A stretch of DNA of 46,567 nucleotides from Sphingomonadales bacterium (lineage in GTDB: Bacteria > Pseudomonadota > Alphaproteobacteria > Sphingomonadales > Sphingomonadaceae), in assembly GCA_028870315.1 (NCBI GenBank), contig JAGWPW010000110.1, positions 1 through 46,567 of the forward strand, given 5' to 3'. The notes below the pieces were generated by a model that made no database searches, was not told the origin of the DNA, and saw nothing but the letters and a program-made list of their open reading frames with translations. Both the position numbers and the translations under genes were made by a program. Positions 24,861 to 33,535 of this stretch are shown in pieces. Every line of letters starts with the position of its first letter. The first letter of the stretch is position 1.

Positions 24861-25843
24861 GCCGCAACCCCCGGCGCCGCGCGCGCCGCGGCCATCGACG
24901 GGCGCGCGCAGGCCTCGCCATATTCGCGCGTCAGCCGGGCGACGAGTTCGGCAACGCCCGGAATGTCGGCGATCAGGCCGATCCCCTGCCCGCCGCTCCA
25001 GATGTCGCGCCACGGCGTCCTGCCTGGCGGCAGATGCGCGGTGCTGCGGCCTTCGGGACAGGGGAGATTTTCGGGATCGAGCCCGATCGCGCGCAGCGAG
25101 GCCTTGAGCCAGCTTGCCGGCATCCCGTTGACCCCGCGCGTATAGATCACGTCCTCGACCCCGCCCGCGACGAGCATCGCCTTGTAGGCCTCGGGCGCGC
25201 CCGATTCGCTCGTCGCGATGAAGCGCGTGCCGACATAGGCGAGATCGGCGCCGAGCACCTCGGCGGCGCGCACCGCCGCACCCGTCGCGACCGCGCCCGC
25301 CATCACCAGCGTGCCATCGAACATCGCGCGGATGGCGGGAATGAGCGCGAGGTGACTGATCGTCCCCGCATGGCCGCCGCCGCCCGCGCCGATCGCGACC
25401 ATGCCATCGACCCCCGCCGCCGCCGCCTTCTCGGCGAAGCGCATGGTGGTGACATCGTGGAAATGGAACATGCCGCTATCGCGCACGATCGGCGCGGCCT
25501 GTGTGGGATTGCCGACCGAGGTGACGATGATCCGCGCACCATGCCGCCGGCAGGCATCGAGATGCGCCCGGAAATCACCGGCATCCTTGCCCGGCGAGAC
25601 ATTGACCGCAAGCGGCCCGATGCGGGCGTCCGGATGGCTGTCGGCAAAGCGTGCGATCGCTTCGCCGACCTCGGCAAGCTGCGCTTCGAGCTCGGCAAGA
25701 TCGCGGCAGTGGTTGGCGGTGAGCGAGCCGATCACCCCCGCCTTGCGGCAGGCGATCGCGAGGGCGGTGCTGCTGCACAGGAACATCGGCGCACAGAACA
25801 CCGGGATCACCAGATTGTCGCTTATCTCCGCACTCAGCGCCAT
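24857..25843 (-). CDS. Nitronate monooxygenase / 2-nitropropane dioxygenase family flavoprotein
   Basis: A 328-residue FMN-binding TIM barrel of the NMO/enoyl-reductase-like group. Typical segments are IPVFCAPMFLCSSTALAIAC at the start, GSLTANHCRDLAELEAQL, VTSVGNPTQAAPIVRDSGMFHFHDV, and the FMN phosphate-binding GAGGGGHAGTISHLALIPA with GADLAYVGTRFIATSES. Such proteins oxidise alkyl nitronates, but many act on unknown carbon acids. The ATG at 25843 follows GGAGGAG by 7 bases, so the longer upstream frame is rejected. It is coupled to the downstream crotonase gene, suggesting joint action on a CoA ester or a nitro/carbon acid substrate. Confidence 0.85.
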   Translation of the reverse strand: MALSAEISDNLVIPVFCAPMFLCSSTALAIACRKAGVIGSLTANHCRDLAELEAQLAEVGEAIARFADSHPDARIGPLAVNVSPGKDAGDFRAHLDACRRHGARIIVTSVGNPTQAAPIVRDSGMFHFHDVTTMRFAEKAAAAGVDGMVAIGAGGGGHAGTISHLALIPAIRAMFDGTLVMAGAVATGAAVRAAEVLGADLAYVGTRFIATSESGAPEAYKAMLVAGGVEDVIYTRGVNGMPASWLKASLRAIGLDPENLPCPEGRSTAHLPPGRTPWRDIWSGGQGIGLIADIPGVAELVARLTREYGEACARPSMAAARAAPGVAA

Positions 25844-25988
25844 CGGGCCGCTCCTCCCGTCGATCCGCCGCCCGGCGGGACAATCTGCACTTCGCGCGAT
25901 GCGGCCGGCCTGTCCATGCGCAACCCGCACAAGGCCCGCGCCCGTCGCCGGTATCGCGAGGGCAGCATGGCGCGGCCGGCGGTTCGCG

Positions 25989-27191
25989 TCATCCGCCCGC
26001 CCCCGTGCCGCCGCGCGCCGCCGACAGCCGCAACACCGCGGTATCGAGCACCACATCGGGCTTGGTGAAGCACAGGCGCAGCAGATGCGTCGGCGGGTGC
26101 GGCGCCTCGTACAACGCGGACACCGGGATCGTCGCGACGCCCGCGTCGATCGCATGCTGCGCGAAAGCGGTATCGGACATGCCGATCCCCGAGGCGGCAA
26201 GATCGATGCACACGAACCAGGTCGCCGCATTGTCGGCAACCACGAAGCCCGCTTCGCGCAAGCCGTCGATCAGCCGGCTTCGCGAGCGTGTCCATTGGTC
26301 ATGCTGCGCGGTAAACAATTGTATTTCATAGGCAAGACCTTCGGCGACCGCGAATTGCAGCGCGGGCGGCGTGGTGAAGGTAAGGAACTGATGCGCGCGT
26401 CCGACCAGCGCCGCCAGCGCTTCGCCGGCGATCGCCCAGCCGACCTTCCAGCCGGTAAGACCGAAGAGCTTGCCCGCCGAGCCGATCTTGACCGCGCGGC
26501 CGGCCATGCCGGGCTGCGCGGCAAGCGAGCGGTGCCGATGACCGTCGAAGCGCACCCCCTCCCACACCTCGTCGCAGATCGCGACGAGATCGTGCGCGGT
26601 GCATAGCCGGGCAAGCATCGCCAGCTCCTCGGCCGAGGCGACCGTGCCGAGCGGGTTGAGCGGATCGTTGACGATCATCGCGCGTGTGCGAGGGGTGATC
26701 GCGGCGTGGATCGCCGCCTCGTCATACGCCCATCCGGGCGGGCGCAGCGGCACGATCACCGCGACCCCGCCGGCGCGGCGCACCAGCGGCGCATAGGCAT
26801 CATAGGCCGGGGCGAAGAGCAGCACCTCGTTACCCGGCGAGACCAGCGCGAGGATGGCGGCGGCAATCGCCTCGGTCGCACCCGAGGTGACGATGACCCC
26901 GGCGGGCAAGACCGCCGGCCCTCGCGCCGAGTAATGCGCGGCCAGGCCCGCGCGCAGCACCGCCAGCCCCGGCGAGGGCGGATATTGCTGGCTTTGCCCG
27001 ATCATCGCCCGCGCCGCTGCGGCCTGCAACCTCCGGGCGAGCGGGCTTTCACCCGCATAGCCGTCATCGGGGAAGCCCTGGCCGAGGTTGATCGCGCCGC
27101 GCTCGCGCGCGAGCGCCGACATGTGCTCGAAGATCGTCGTGCCCATCGCGGCATAGAGCGGATGGCCACGCGGCCGGTCTGCGGTTGTCAA
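25989..27191 (-). CDS. PLP-dependent aminotransferase class I/II
   Basis: A 400-residue fold-type I aminotransferase resembling methionine/kynurenine-type transaminases (YAAMGTTIFEHMSALARERG, INLGQGFPDDG at the start). The PLP-binding Lys is in KIGSAGKLFGLTGWKVGW; the cofactor Asp/Tyr segment is AICDEVWEG. The usual NNPHNPTG motif reads NDPLNPLG here. The start is taken as TTG at 27191 because AAGGAGG lies 4-5 bases upstream and no ATG exists nearby except one at the conserved MGTTIF, which would remove conserved residues. It is divergent from the hydantoinase operon and 145 bases upstream of the nitronate monooxygenase gene; no ORF or clear signal was seen in that gap. Confidence 0.83.
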   Translation of the reverse strand: MTTADRPRGHPLYAAMGTTIFEHMSALARERGAINLGQGFPDDGYAGESPLARRLQAAAARAMIGQSQQYPPSPGLAVLRAGLAAHYSARGPAVLPAGVIVTSGATEAIAAAILALVSPGNEVLLFAPAYDAYAPLVRRAGGVAVIVPLRPPGWAYDEAAIHAAITPRTRAMIVNDPLNPLGTVASAEELAMLARLCTAHDLVAICDEVWEGVRFDGHRHRSLAAQPGMAGRAVKIGSAGKLFGLTGWKVGWAIAGEALAALVGRAHQFLTFTTPPALQFAVAEGLAYEIQLFTAQHDQWTRSRSRLIDGLREAGFVVADNAATWFVCIDLAASGIGMSDTAFAQHAIDAGVATIPVSALYEAPHPPTHLLRLCFTKPDVVLDTAVLRLSAARGGTGAGG

Positions 27192-27313
27192 CGCGCCTCC
27201 TTCGCCAATTGTCGGCACCCGCGCGCGCTTTGTCGAGCGGCCCACGGCTCGGGGTTCTATCGCCAGCGCCAAGCGAAGCGCAATCGCGCCGTCGCGCGCT
27301 TGAAGGGAGCGCC

Positions 27314-29155
27314 ATGTCCTACGCCCTCAACCGCGAGCTCGCCGCGCGCCGCGCGCCGCTGCCGACCGGGGTTTCGATCGATCTCGTCACCGCCTCGATC
27401 ATCCGGGGCGCCTTCGAGACCGCCTGCTTCGAATCGGCGACGCATCTCGGGCGCGCCGCTTCCTCGCCGATCATCAATTCCTCGAACGAGCGCAACGCGG
27501 CGATCGTCGATGCCCATGGCCGGCTCGCCATGGGCTCGATCGGCACGCCGCATCTCACCTTCGTCAACCAGATGATGGTGCGCTGGGCGCTGATGAACAT
27601 GGACGCCTATGACATCGGTCCGGGCGACGTGCTGCTGTCGAACGATCCCGATCACGGCGGCGGCCACCTGCCCGATTACTGCGTCTATACGCCGGTTTAT
27701 GCGGCGGATGGCGAACTCATCGTCTTCGTCTCGCTCCAGGCGCATCAGGGCGATACCGGCGGCAAGGACGCGGGCGGCTTCACCCTCGAAGCGACCGACA
27801 TCTTCACCGAGGGCGTGCAATATCCCTGCCTCAAGCTCGTCCATCGCGGCGAGTTGCGCCGCGACGTCTTCGACATGGTGGCGCGCAACAACCGCTTCGC
27901 GACCTTCGCCGGCGATCTCGCGGCGATGATCAGCGGGGTGCAGCTCGCCGCGCGCCTTCTTGGCGAGACTATCGCCAAATGGGGCGCCGGGACGATCAAG
28001 GCGGCGATCAACGAATCGATCGAGCATTCCGAACGCCGCGCGCGCGAGGAATTCGCCCGCTGGCCCGACGGCACCTATGAAGGCACCGTCTTCATCGACC
28101 ACGACACCATGGGGACGAAGGACATCAAGGTCCACGTCGCCTGCACGGTGAAGGGCGACAGCCTGACGGTCGATCTCACCGGCACCGACGACCGGGCGGA
28201 ACTCGTCGGCGTGTGGAACACCTTCGCCAACAGCCGCAGCTATGTGATGACCCAGGTGGTGGCGATGATCGACCCCACTATCGTCAAGAACGAAGGGCTG
28301 TTCAACGCGGTCGAGATCGTCATTCCCGAAGGCTGCATCGCCCAGCCGCCGCCCAACAAGCCCGCCGCGCTCGGCTCGTTCCACCCGGCCTGCGAGATCA
28401 CCGAGGCGGTCTGCGTGGCGCTGAGCGCGGTCGCGCCCGAACGTGCGCAGCCGCAGCTCTACAAGATCGGCATGCCCAATGCGGTGATCGGCTTCGATGA
28501 TCAGGGAATGATGTGGATGGACCAGGGGGTCGATTGCCGCTCGATGGATTCTTCGGCGGTGCAGGGAATCGATGGCTGGGGGTCGTGCCCGGTCAGCCTT
28601 GGCAACCTGCTGCTCAGCCAGGCCGAGGATGCCGAATGCCGCTTCCCGATCCTCAACATCAGTCGCGAGATGACCACCGATGGCGGCGGCGCCGGGCAAT
28701 GGCGCGGCGCGCCGGGCAGCCTCAACGTCAAGCAGGTGCTCAAACCCACCTCGGCGATGGCGTGGATGGTCTCGGCCGATCATCCCTTGCGCGGCATGGG
28801 CGGGGGCGATGACGCGATCCCCTATTCGAACCGGTTCAACGTCGGCACACCGCAGGAGTACCGGATCGAGCGCACCGCGCAGGCGCTGCTCCAGGCGGGT
28901 GCGGTGATCGCCTATCAGCACGGCGGCGGCGCGGGCTTCGGCCCGCCGCTGGCCCGCGACCCCGAGGCGGTGAAGGAAGACGTGCTCGACGAATATGTCA
29001 GCCTCGCTGCGGCGCGCGCCAAATATGGCGTGGTGCTGACCGGCAGCGCCCAGGATTACGACCTCGCGGTCGATCATGCGGCAACCGCCCGGCTGCGCGC
29101 GGAGATGGCCGCCCGAACCCCCGCCTGCGCCGGCGAGCGGGAGGCCGCCGAATGA
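27314..29155 (+). CDS. hyuB: Hydantoinase B / oxoprolinase family subunit
   Basis: A 613-residue HyuB-type protein. The conserved core has SPIINSSNERNAAIVDAHGR, LSNDPDHGGGHLPDY (metal/active site region), VSLQAHQGDTGG, and GDSLTVDLTGTDD. Together with the HyuA subunit encoded next it should form an ATP-dependent hydrolase or carboxylase of the hydantoinase/5-oxoprolinase/acetone-carboxylase superfamily that acts on cyclic amides or ketones. The substrate cannot be fixed from sequence. The ATG at 27314 follows AAGGGAG; an upstream extension into the divergent promoter was rejected. Its stop overlaps the HyuA start (ATGA). Confidence 0.88.
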   Translation: MSYALNRELAARRAPLPTGVSIDLVTASIIRGAFETACFESATHLGRAASSPIINSSNERNAAIVDAHGRLAMGSIGTPHLTFVNQMMVRWALMNMDAYDIGPGDVLLSNDPDHGGGHLPDYCVYTPVYAADGELIVFVSLQAHQGDTGGKDAGGFTLEATDIFTEGVQYPCLKLVHRGELRRDVFDMVARNNRFATFAGDLAAMISGVQLAARLLGETIAKWGAGTIKAAINESIEHSERRAREEFARWPDGTYEGTVFIDHDTMGTKDIKVHVACTVKGDSLTVDLTGTDDRAELVGVWNTFANSRSYVMTQVVAMIDPTIVKNEGLFNAVEIVIPEGCIAQPPPNKPAALGSFHPACEITEAVCVALSAVAPERAQPQLYKIGMPNAVIGFDDQGMMWMDQGVDCRSMDSSAVQGIDGWGSCPVSLGNLLLSQAEDAECRFPILNISREMTTDGGGAGQWRGAPGSLNVKQVLKPTSAMAWMVSADHPLRGMGGGDDAIPYSNRFNVGTPQEYRIERTAQALLQAGAVIAYQHGGGAGFGPPLARDPEAVKEDVLDEYVSLAAARAKYGVVLTGSAQDYDLAVDHAATARLRAEMAARTPACAGEREAAE

Positions 29156-31254
29156 GCGAGGCGTCCGCGTCCTACCGGGTCGGGATCGACATCGGCGGGA
29201 CCTTCACCGATTTCGCGCTGCTGAAGCGCGGCGAAGTCGTGCTGCACAAGAATCTCTCCACCCCGCAGGATCGCTCGCTGGGGGTGATGGAGGGGCTCGG
29301 CGCGCTGGCGGCAAGGGAGGGGCTGGCGCTCGACGCTTTCCTCGGCCGCTGCGAGGCGATCGTCCACGGCACCACCATCGCCGACAACACGCTCATCGAG
29401 ATGAACGGCGCGCTCACCGGGCTCATCACCACCGAGGGCTTCCGCGACGAGATCGAATACCGCCGCGGCTTCAAGGAGGACATCTGGGACGTCCGGCTCG
29501 AAGCTCCGCTCCAGATCACCCCGCGCCGCCGGCGGCTCACCGTACCCGAAAGGGTGCTGTCCGACGGCAGCATCCACAAGCCGCTCGACGAGGACGCGGT
29601 GCGCCACGCCTGCCGCCAGCTCGGCAAGCAGCATGTCGAATCGCTGGCGGTGTCGCTGCTGTTCGCGTTCCTCAACCCCGCGCATGAGCGCCGCGTGCGG
29701 GCGATCGCGCGCGAGGAGCTGCCGGGCGTTGCCATCTCGCTCAGCCATGAGGTGCTGCCGCGCGGGCCGGAATATGATCGCACCTCGACCACCGTGGTCA
29801 ACGCCTATGTCGCGCCGCGGGTCACCGCCTATCTCGAACGGCTGGTGAGCCGGCTCAAGCAGGGCGGCTACGCGAAGCAGCTCATGGTCATGCAGGCCTC
29901 GGGCGGGGTGATGACGGTCGAATATATCGAGGGCTCGCCGATCCGGGTGCTGGCGTCGGGGCCGGCGGGCGGGGTCATCGGCTCGGCGCATGTCGGCCGC
30001 GCCAAGGGCTGCCCGGATCTCCTGTGCGTCGACATGGGCGGCACCAGCTACGACATGTCGCTGGTCAGCGGCGGCAGCGCGCCCGCCGAGGCCGGCTGGA
30101 ACATGCACCACCGCTATCTCATCGGCGTGCCGATGGTGAAGGTCGAGACGCTGGGCGCGGGCGGCGGCTCGATCGCCCGCGTCAACAAGGGCGCGCTCGA
30201 AGTCGGGCCGCGCTCGGCGGGCTCCGAACCCGGTCCGATCGCCTATGGCCGCGGCGGCACCGAGCCGACCGTGACCGATGCGCTCGTCATGCTCGGCATT
30301 CTTTCGACCGGGGAAGGCTTTGCCGGCGGCAGCTTCCGCCTGAAGCGCGAGGGGCTGGACGAAGCCTTCGCCCGGATCGCCGGGGAAATGGGCAAGCCGG
30401 CGACGCGCGAAGGCGCCGAAGCCGCCGCCTTCGACTGCTGGCGCGTGGTCAACGCCAATATGAGCCAGGGCGTGCGCCGCACCACCGCGGGCAAGGGCAT
30501 CGACCCGCGCGAACTGGTGATGCTCGCCTATGGCGGCAACGGCCCCGCCTTCGCCGCGATCCAGGCCGAGGAGCTTGGCATTTCGCGCGTGCTCGTGCCC
30601 CGGGCGTCGCCGACCTTCTCGGCGCTCGGCACGCTCGTCGCCGATCCGGCAATCGACGAGGAGCGTTCCTATATCGCGCGCAGCGATGCGCTCGATCTCG
30701 ATCGCATGCGCGCGCTGTGGACCCAGCTCATCGAACGCGCCGAGAAATTCTTCGGCGATGCCGGCTTCGGGCGTGACCGCGTCCACGCCGATTACCAGCT
30801 CAACATGCGCTATCCGGGACAGAACTTCGCGCTGACCTTCGACATCGCCACCCGCGCGCCGCTTGGCGAGCTGTCGTTCCTCGATGCGGATTTCAGCGCC
30901 CGCGTGCTCGAACTGTTCAACGCCCGGCACCGCGCCGAATACAACCACATCCGCGAACATGAACTGCCCGAAGTCACCGGCGTCCGGCTTGCGAGCCGGG
31001 TCGAGACGCCATCGCCCGAGGTCGCAAGCGGCTTCACCGCCGCGCGCCGCACGCCCTTGCCGCATACCAGGCGCCGCGCCAACCTCGGCCGGGGCTTCGC
31101 CGAGATACCGATTCACCGCGGCGCCGATTGCGCGCCGGGCGATGCCATCGCCGGGCCGGCGATCATCGAGGAAAGCTTCACCACCATCGTCGTCTATCCC
31201 GGCTGGACCGCGCTGGTCGATGATGCCGGCGATTACGAGCTGGTGAAGCGATGA
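29152..31254 (+). CDS. hyuA: Hydantoinase A / oxoprolinase family subunit
   Basis: A 700-residue HyuA-type subunit with an actin-like ATPase fold: GIDIGGTFTDFALL (phosphate 1), HGTTIADNTLIEMNG, VDMGGTSYDMSLV (phosphate 2) and AYGGNGPAFAA. A C-terminal beta domain follows (about 560-700). It pairs with HyuB and supplies ATP-dependent activation of the substrate. The gene overlaps hyuB by four bases. It is followed by a 181-base AT-rich gap. It could be an N-methylhydantoinase, 5-oxoprolinase or ketone carboxylase-like enzyme; the nearby aminotransferase and nitronate monooxygenase hint at nitrogen-containing substrates (inference). Confidence 0.88.
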   Translation: MSEASASYRVGIDIGGTFTDFALLKRGEVVLHKNLSTPQDRSLGVMEGLGALAAREGLALDAFLGRCEAIVHGTTIADNTLIEMNGALTGLITTEGFRDEIEYRRGFKEDIWDVRLEAPLQITPRRRRLTVPERVLSDGSIHKPLDEDAVRHACRQLGKQHVESLAVSLLFAFLNPAHERRVRAIAREELPGVAISLSHEVLPRGPEYDRTSTTVVNAYVAPRVTAYLERLVSRLKQGGYAKQLMVMQASGGVMTVEYIEGSPIRVLASGPAGGVIGSAHVGRAKGCPDLLCVDMGGTSYDMSLVSGGSAPAEAGWNMHHRYLIGVPMVKVETLGAGGGSIARVNKGALEVGPRSAGSEPGPIAYGRGGTEPTVTDALVMLGILSTGEGFAGGSFRLKREGLDEAFARIAGEMGKPATREGAEAAAFDCWRVVNANMSQGVRRTTAGKGIDPRELVMLAYGGNGPAFAAIQAEELGISRVLVPRASPTFSALGTLVADPAIDEERSYIARSDALDLDRMRALWTQLIERAEKFFGDAGFGRDRVHADYQLNMRYPGQNFALTFDIATRAPLGELSFLDADFSARVLELFNARHRAEYNHIREHELPEVTGVRLASRVETPSPEVASGFTAARRTPLPHTRRRANLGRGFAEIPIHRGADCAPGDAIAGPAIIEESFTTIVVYPGWTALVDDAGDYELVKR

Positions 31255-31282
31255 GATGTGCGAGCCACACCTCTTGGCAAGG

Positions 31283-31305
31283 CAATTAATTATTTGTCAT
31301 AATTG
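31283..31305. promoter_or_regulatory. AT-rich inverted repeat upstream of the CsgG/HfaB-like gene
   Basis: CAATTA (31283-31288) and TAATTG (31300-31305) form an inverted repeat with an 11-base centre; an alternative pairing is AATTAT/ATAATT around a 5-base centre. This is one of the most AT-rich spots in the window, inside the 181-base gap between hyuA and the next gene. It could be an operator or part of a promoter. No known consensus was matched. Confidence 0.35.
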
Positions 31306-31435
31306 AAGATTTTTACAAGAAACGGCCGGCTGATCCGATACCGTAAATTGCCGTTGTCAGAATCGCCGGATCGGCTCATTTGTTTGCCTGCGACAGTCAG
31401 TCGTGTTGCGGGCAGGATGAAGCCGGGGGGCTATC

Positions 31436-32398
31436 ATGACCAGGTCGGGCAAATACCTGATGATTTCCGGTCTTTTGGCGGCATTGCCGGCGCAGTCGGT
31501 GTCGGCGGCCGATCCGTCGGGCGCGGAAAAGATGCAGCGCAAGGCCGAAGGCGACGTGCCGCATTGCACGCGCAATCTCGGCACGATCTCGGTTGCCGAT
31601 GGCGATGATCCCTCGGGCTGGACGCAATTCTCGCTGGCGCCGCCGTCCAAGCTGCTCAAGGTCATGATCCAGCGCTCGGGCTGCTTCCGTCTCGTCGATC
31701 GCGGCACCGGGCTCAACGCCGCCGAACGCGAGCGCGAGATCGGCGCCGAGCTCGGCCACCAGCGCGGCTCGAACGTCGGCCTCGGCCAGATCAAGGCGGC
31801 CGACTATGTGCTGGTCGCCGAAGTCCAGGCCGCCAACGGCAATTCACAGGGCCGAGGGATCGGCGCCGGCGTGGGTGGGCTCCTCGGCGGCGGCTTCGGC
31901 GCGATGCTCGGCGGCATTCACAGCCGCAAGATGGAAGCCAACACCGTGCTCTCGGTCACCAATGTCCGCACCACCGAGACCATCGCCACCACCGAAGGCT
32001 ACGCCGCCAAGAACGACATCAGCTTCGGCGGTGGCGGTGGCGGCTTCCTTGGCGGGATCGGCGCCGGCGTCGTCGGCGGCGGCTACGACAACACCGATAT
32101 CGGCCGGATCGTCACGCTGTCGTTCATCGATGCCTATTCAAAACTCGTCGACCAGCTCGGCGGACTGCAACAGGGGTCGCAGGGCACCGCCGAGGCGACG
32201 CCCACCCGCAGCTTCATCGCCATCGCCCCGGTCGTCATGCACAGCGCCCCCAGCGCGCGCGGCAGCGTGATCCGCAGCCTGCCCCCGGGCGCCACGCTCT
32301 ATCCCACCGGCAAGAAGGACGGGCTGTGGTGGGAAGTGGCCGATGAGAACGACAATGTCGGCTGGGTGCTCAATACCAAGCTGGCGCCGGGCAAGTAG
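31436..32398 (+). CDS. CsgG/HfaB-like exported protein with C-terminal SH3-like domain
   Basis: A 320-residue exported protein. The N-terminus is a Sec signal peptide (cleavage likely near SVSAADP) with no lipobox Cys, unlike CsgG itself. The CsgG/HfaB-like core includes KLLKVMIQRSGCFRLVDRGT (about 71-90) and KAADYVLVAEVQ. Two glycine-rich, zipper-like segments (about 140-160 and 195-215) could enter or touch the outer membrane. The last 60 residues (VVMHSAPSARGSVIRSLPPG, WWEVADENDNVGWVLN) are a bacterial SH3 domain that may bind peptidoglycan. A role in a secretion channel or envelope assembly is inferred. A G-rich ribosome site precedes the ATG. It appears monocistronic, preceded by an AT-rich control region. 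Confidence 0.75.
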   Translation: MTRSGKYLMISGLLAALPAQSVSAADPSGAEKMQRKAEGDVPHCTRNLGTISVADGDDPSGWTQFSLAPPSKLLKVMIQRSGCFRLVDRGTGLNAAEREREIGAELGHQRGSNVGLGQIKAADYVLVAEVQAANGNSQGRGIGAGVGGLLGGGFGAMLGGIHSRKMEANTVLSVTNVRTTETIATTEGYAAKNDISFGGGGGGFLGGIGAGVVGGGYDNTDIGRIVTLSFIDAYSKLVDQLGGLQQGSQGTAEATPTRSFIAIAPVVMHSAPSARGSVIRSLPPGATLYPTGKKDGLWWEVADENDNVGWVLNTKLAPGK

Positions 32399-32491
32399 GG
32401 GTGGTGGCGAAGGGATGGATGGCTGTGGGCGGCCAAGCTGCGCGGACCCATTCCCGACCTGGCTGACCGGCAGGCGAACTGGAGACCGAAC

Positions 32492-32878
32492 CTGGACCAC
32501 CGGCTGTATTTTGCCTTTGGCGACCTGCTTGCGAACCTCCTCGCCGGCGCGATCGTCGGGGTGATTTGCCGGGCGCTGGTCGGACCGGGCTGGAACATGT
32601 GGATCGCGATGTTCGCGATGATGCCTCTGGGCATGCTGACCGGTCTGGTGCTGTCCTTCATCGCGGGAATCTGGCTCGGCGCGATGGAGGCGATGGTGCC
32701 GATCATGGTCTCGGGCGAATTGAGCGGGATGGTGGTCGGAATGATCTGCGCCATGGATGTCTTGTCGTTTCGCCAGGCCGCGCTGCTCGGCGCGGCAAGT
32801 GGTCTTGCCGGTATCCTTCTGGTGTGGCTCGCCAACGGCATGCTGCGGGGGATCAGCCGCGAAACCGGGATCGGCTGA
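32492..32878 (+). CDS. Small integral membrane protein of unknown function
   Basis: A protein of 105-128 residues with three or four hydrophobic helices rich in Met and Gly (NMWIAMFAMMPLGMLTGLVL, LSGMVVGMICAMDVL). The first ATG/GTG/TTG codon in frame is GTG at 32561, but that start would cut a helix. The frame is open upstream and encodes DHRLYFAFGDLLANLLAGAI, which looks like a genuine amphipathic start and first helix. A CTG at 32492 sits 6 bases after GGAGA, so I place the start there as an unusual CTG initiation; the conservative start is 32561. It ends one base before the methyltransferase ATG, so the two are probably cotranscribed. Function is unknown; a partner of the methyltransferase is possible. 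Confidence 0.6.
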   Translation: MDHRLYFAFGDLLANLLAGAIVGVICRALVGPGWNMWIAMFAMMPLGMLTGLVLSFIAGIWLGAMEAMVPIMVSGELSGMVVGMICAMDVLSFRQAALLGAASGLAGILLVWLANGMLRGISRETGIG

Positions 32879-32879
32879 C

Positions 32880-33494
32880 ATGGCCGACGCCGACACCCGG
32901 GCGAAGTGGGACAGGATCGCCCCCCATTTTGACTTCATGGCCGGACGCGGCGCAGAAGCGCGATGGAAGCCGTTCAAGCAGCAACTGTTCAGCCACATGG
33001 AGGGCCGGATCCTGTTCCTTGCGCTCGGCACGGGTCTCGATATCGCTACCTTCCCACCCGGCCGGGACATCACCGCGATCGACATCAGCCCGAGGATGCT
33101 CGAACAGGCCCGCCCGCGTATCGAGGCCTATCCGGGGACCATCCGCACCGAATGCATCGACGTGCATGCCATGCCGTTCGCACCCGATCATTTCGACCAG
33201 ATTTACACCTCCTGCACCTTCTGCTCGGTGCCAAGGCCTGTCGAAGGCTTGCGCGCGCTTCATCGCGTGCTCAAGCCCGGCGGGGGGCTGTTCATGTTCG
33301 AGCACACCGGCAGCCGTTATTATCCGTTCCGCTACATGCTGAACGCCATGACCTTGCTGACCGAGCGGGCGGGGCCGGCGATGAACCGCCGAACCGTCGA
33401 TAATGTCCGCGCCGCCGGGTTCAAAATCCTTGAAGTAAATAACATATTTCTGGACGTCGTAAAAACGGTCACCGCATTCAAGGCGCCCGTCTGA
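32880..33494 (+). CDS. Class I SAM-dependent methyltransferase
   Basis: A 204-residue Rossmann-fold methyltransferase. The SAM-binding motif I is degenerate but recognisable (RILFLALGTGLDIATFPPG), followed by ITAIDISPRMLEQARPR (motif with acidic ribose-binding Asp), FDQIYTSCTFCSVPRP and LHRVLKPGGGLFMFEH. It resembles small UbiE/phospholipid N-methyltransferase-like enzymes; the acceptor is not identifiable. The ATG at 32880 starts one base after the membrane protein stop. The last 60 bases are noticeably AT-rich compared with the rest of the gene. It is convergent with gloB. Confidence 0.82.
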   Translation: MADADTRAKWDRIAPHFDFMAGRGAEARWKPFKQQLFSHMEGRILFLALGTGLDIATFPPGRDITAIDISPRMLEQARPRIEAYPGTIRTECIDVHAMPFAPDHFDQIYTSCTFCSVPRPVEGLRALHRVLKPGGGLFMFEHTGSRYYPFRYMLNAMTLLTERAGPAMNRRTVDNVRAAGFKILEVNNIFLDVVKTVTAFKAPV

Positions 33495-33504
33495 AACCGC
33501 TGGC

Positions 33505-33524
33505 CGGCAGGGACATTCCTGCCG
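33505..33524. terminator. Hairpin between convergent methyltransferase and gloB genes
   Basis: CGGCAGG (33505-33511) pairs with CCTGCCG (33518-33524) over a 6-base loop in the 41-base gap between convergent stops. It has no T tract. Confidence 0.45.
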
Positions 33525-33535
33525 CGATCAGTCCG

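Noticed and set aside
27192..27313. Upstream extensions of the aminotransferase and hyuB frames
   Set aside because: Both have convincing ribosome sites at the chosen starts, and the extensions would overlap each other in the divergent promoter.
29074..31116. Long minus-strand open frame opposite hyuA
   Set aside because: Overlaps a clearly recognisable HyuA; no motifs and biased composition.
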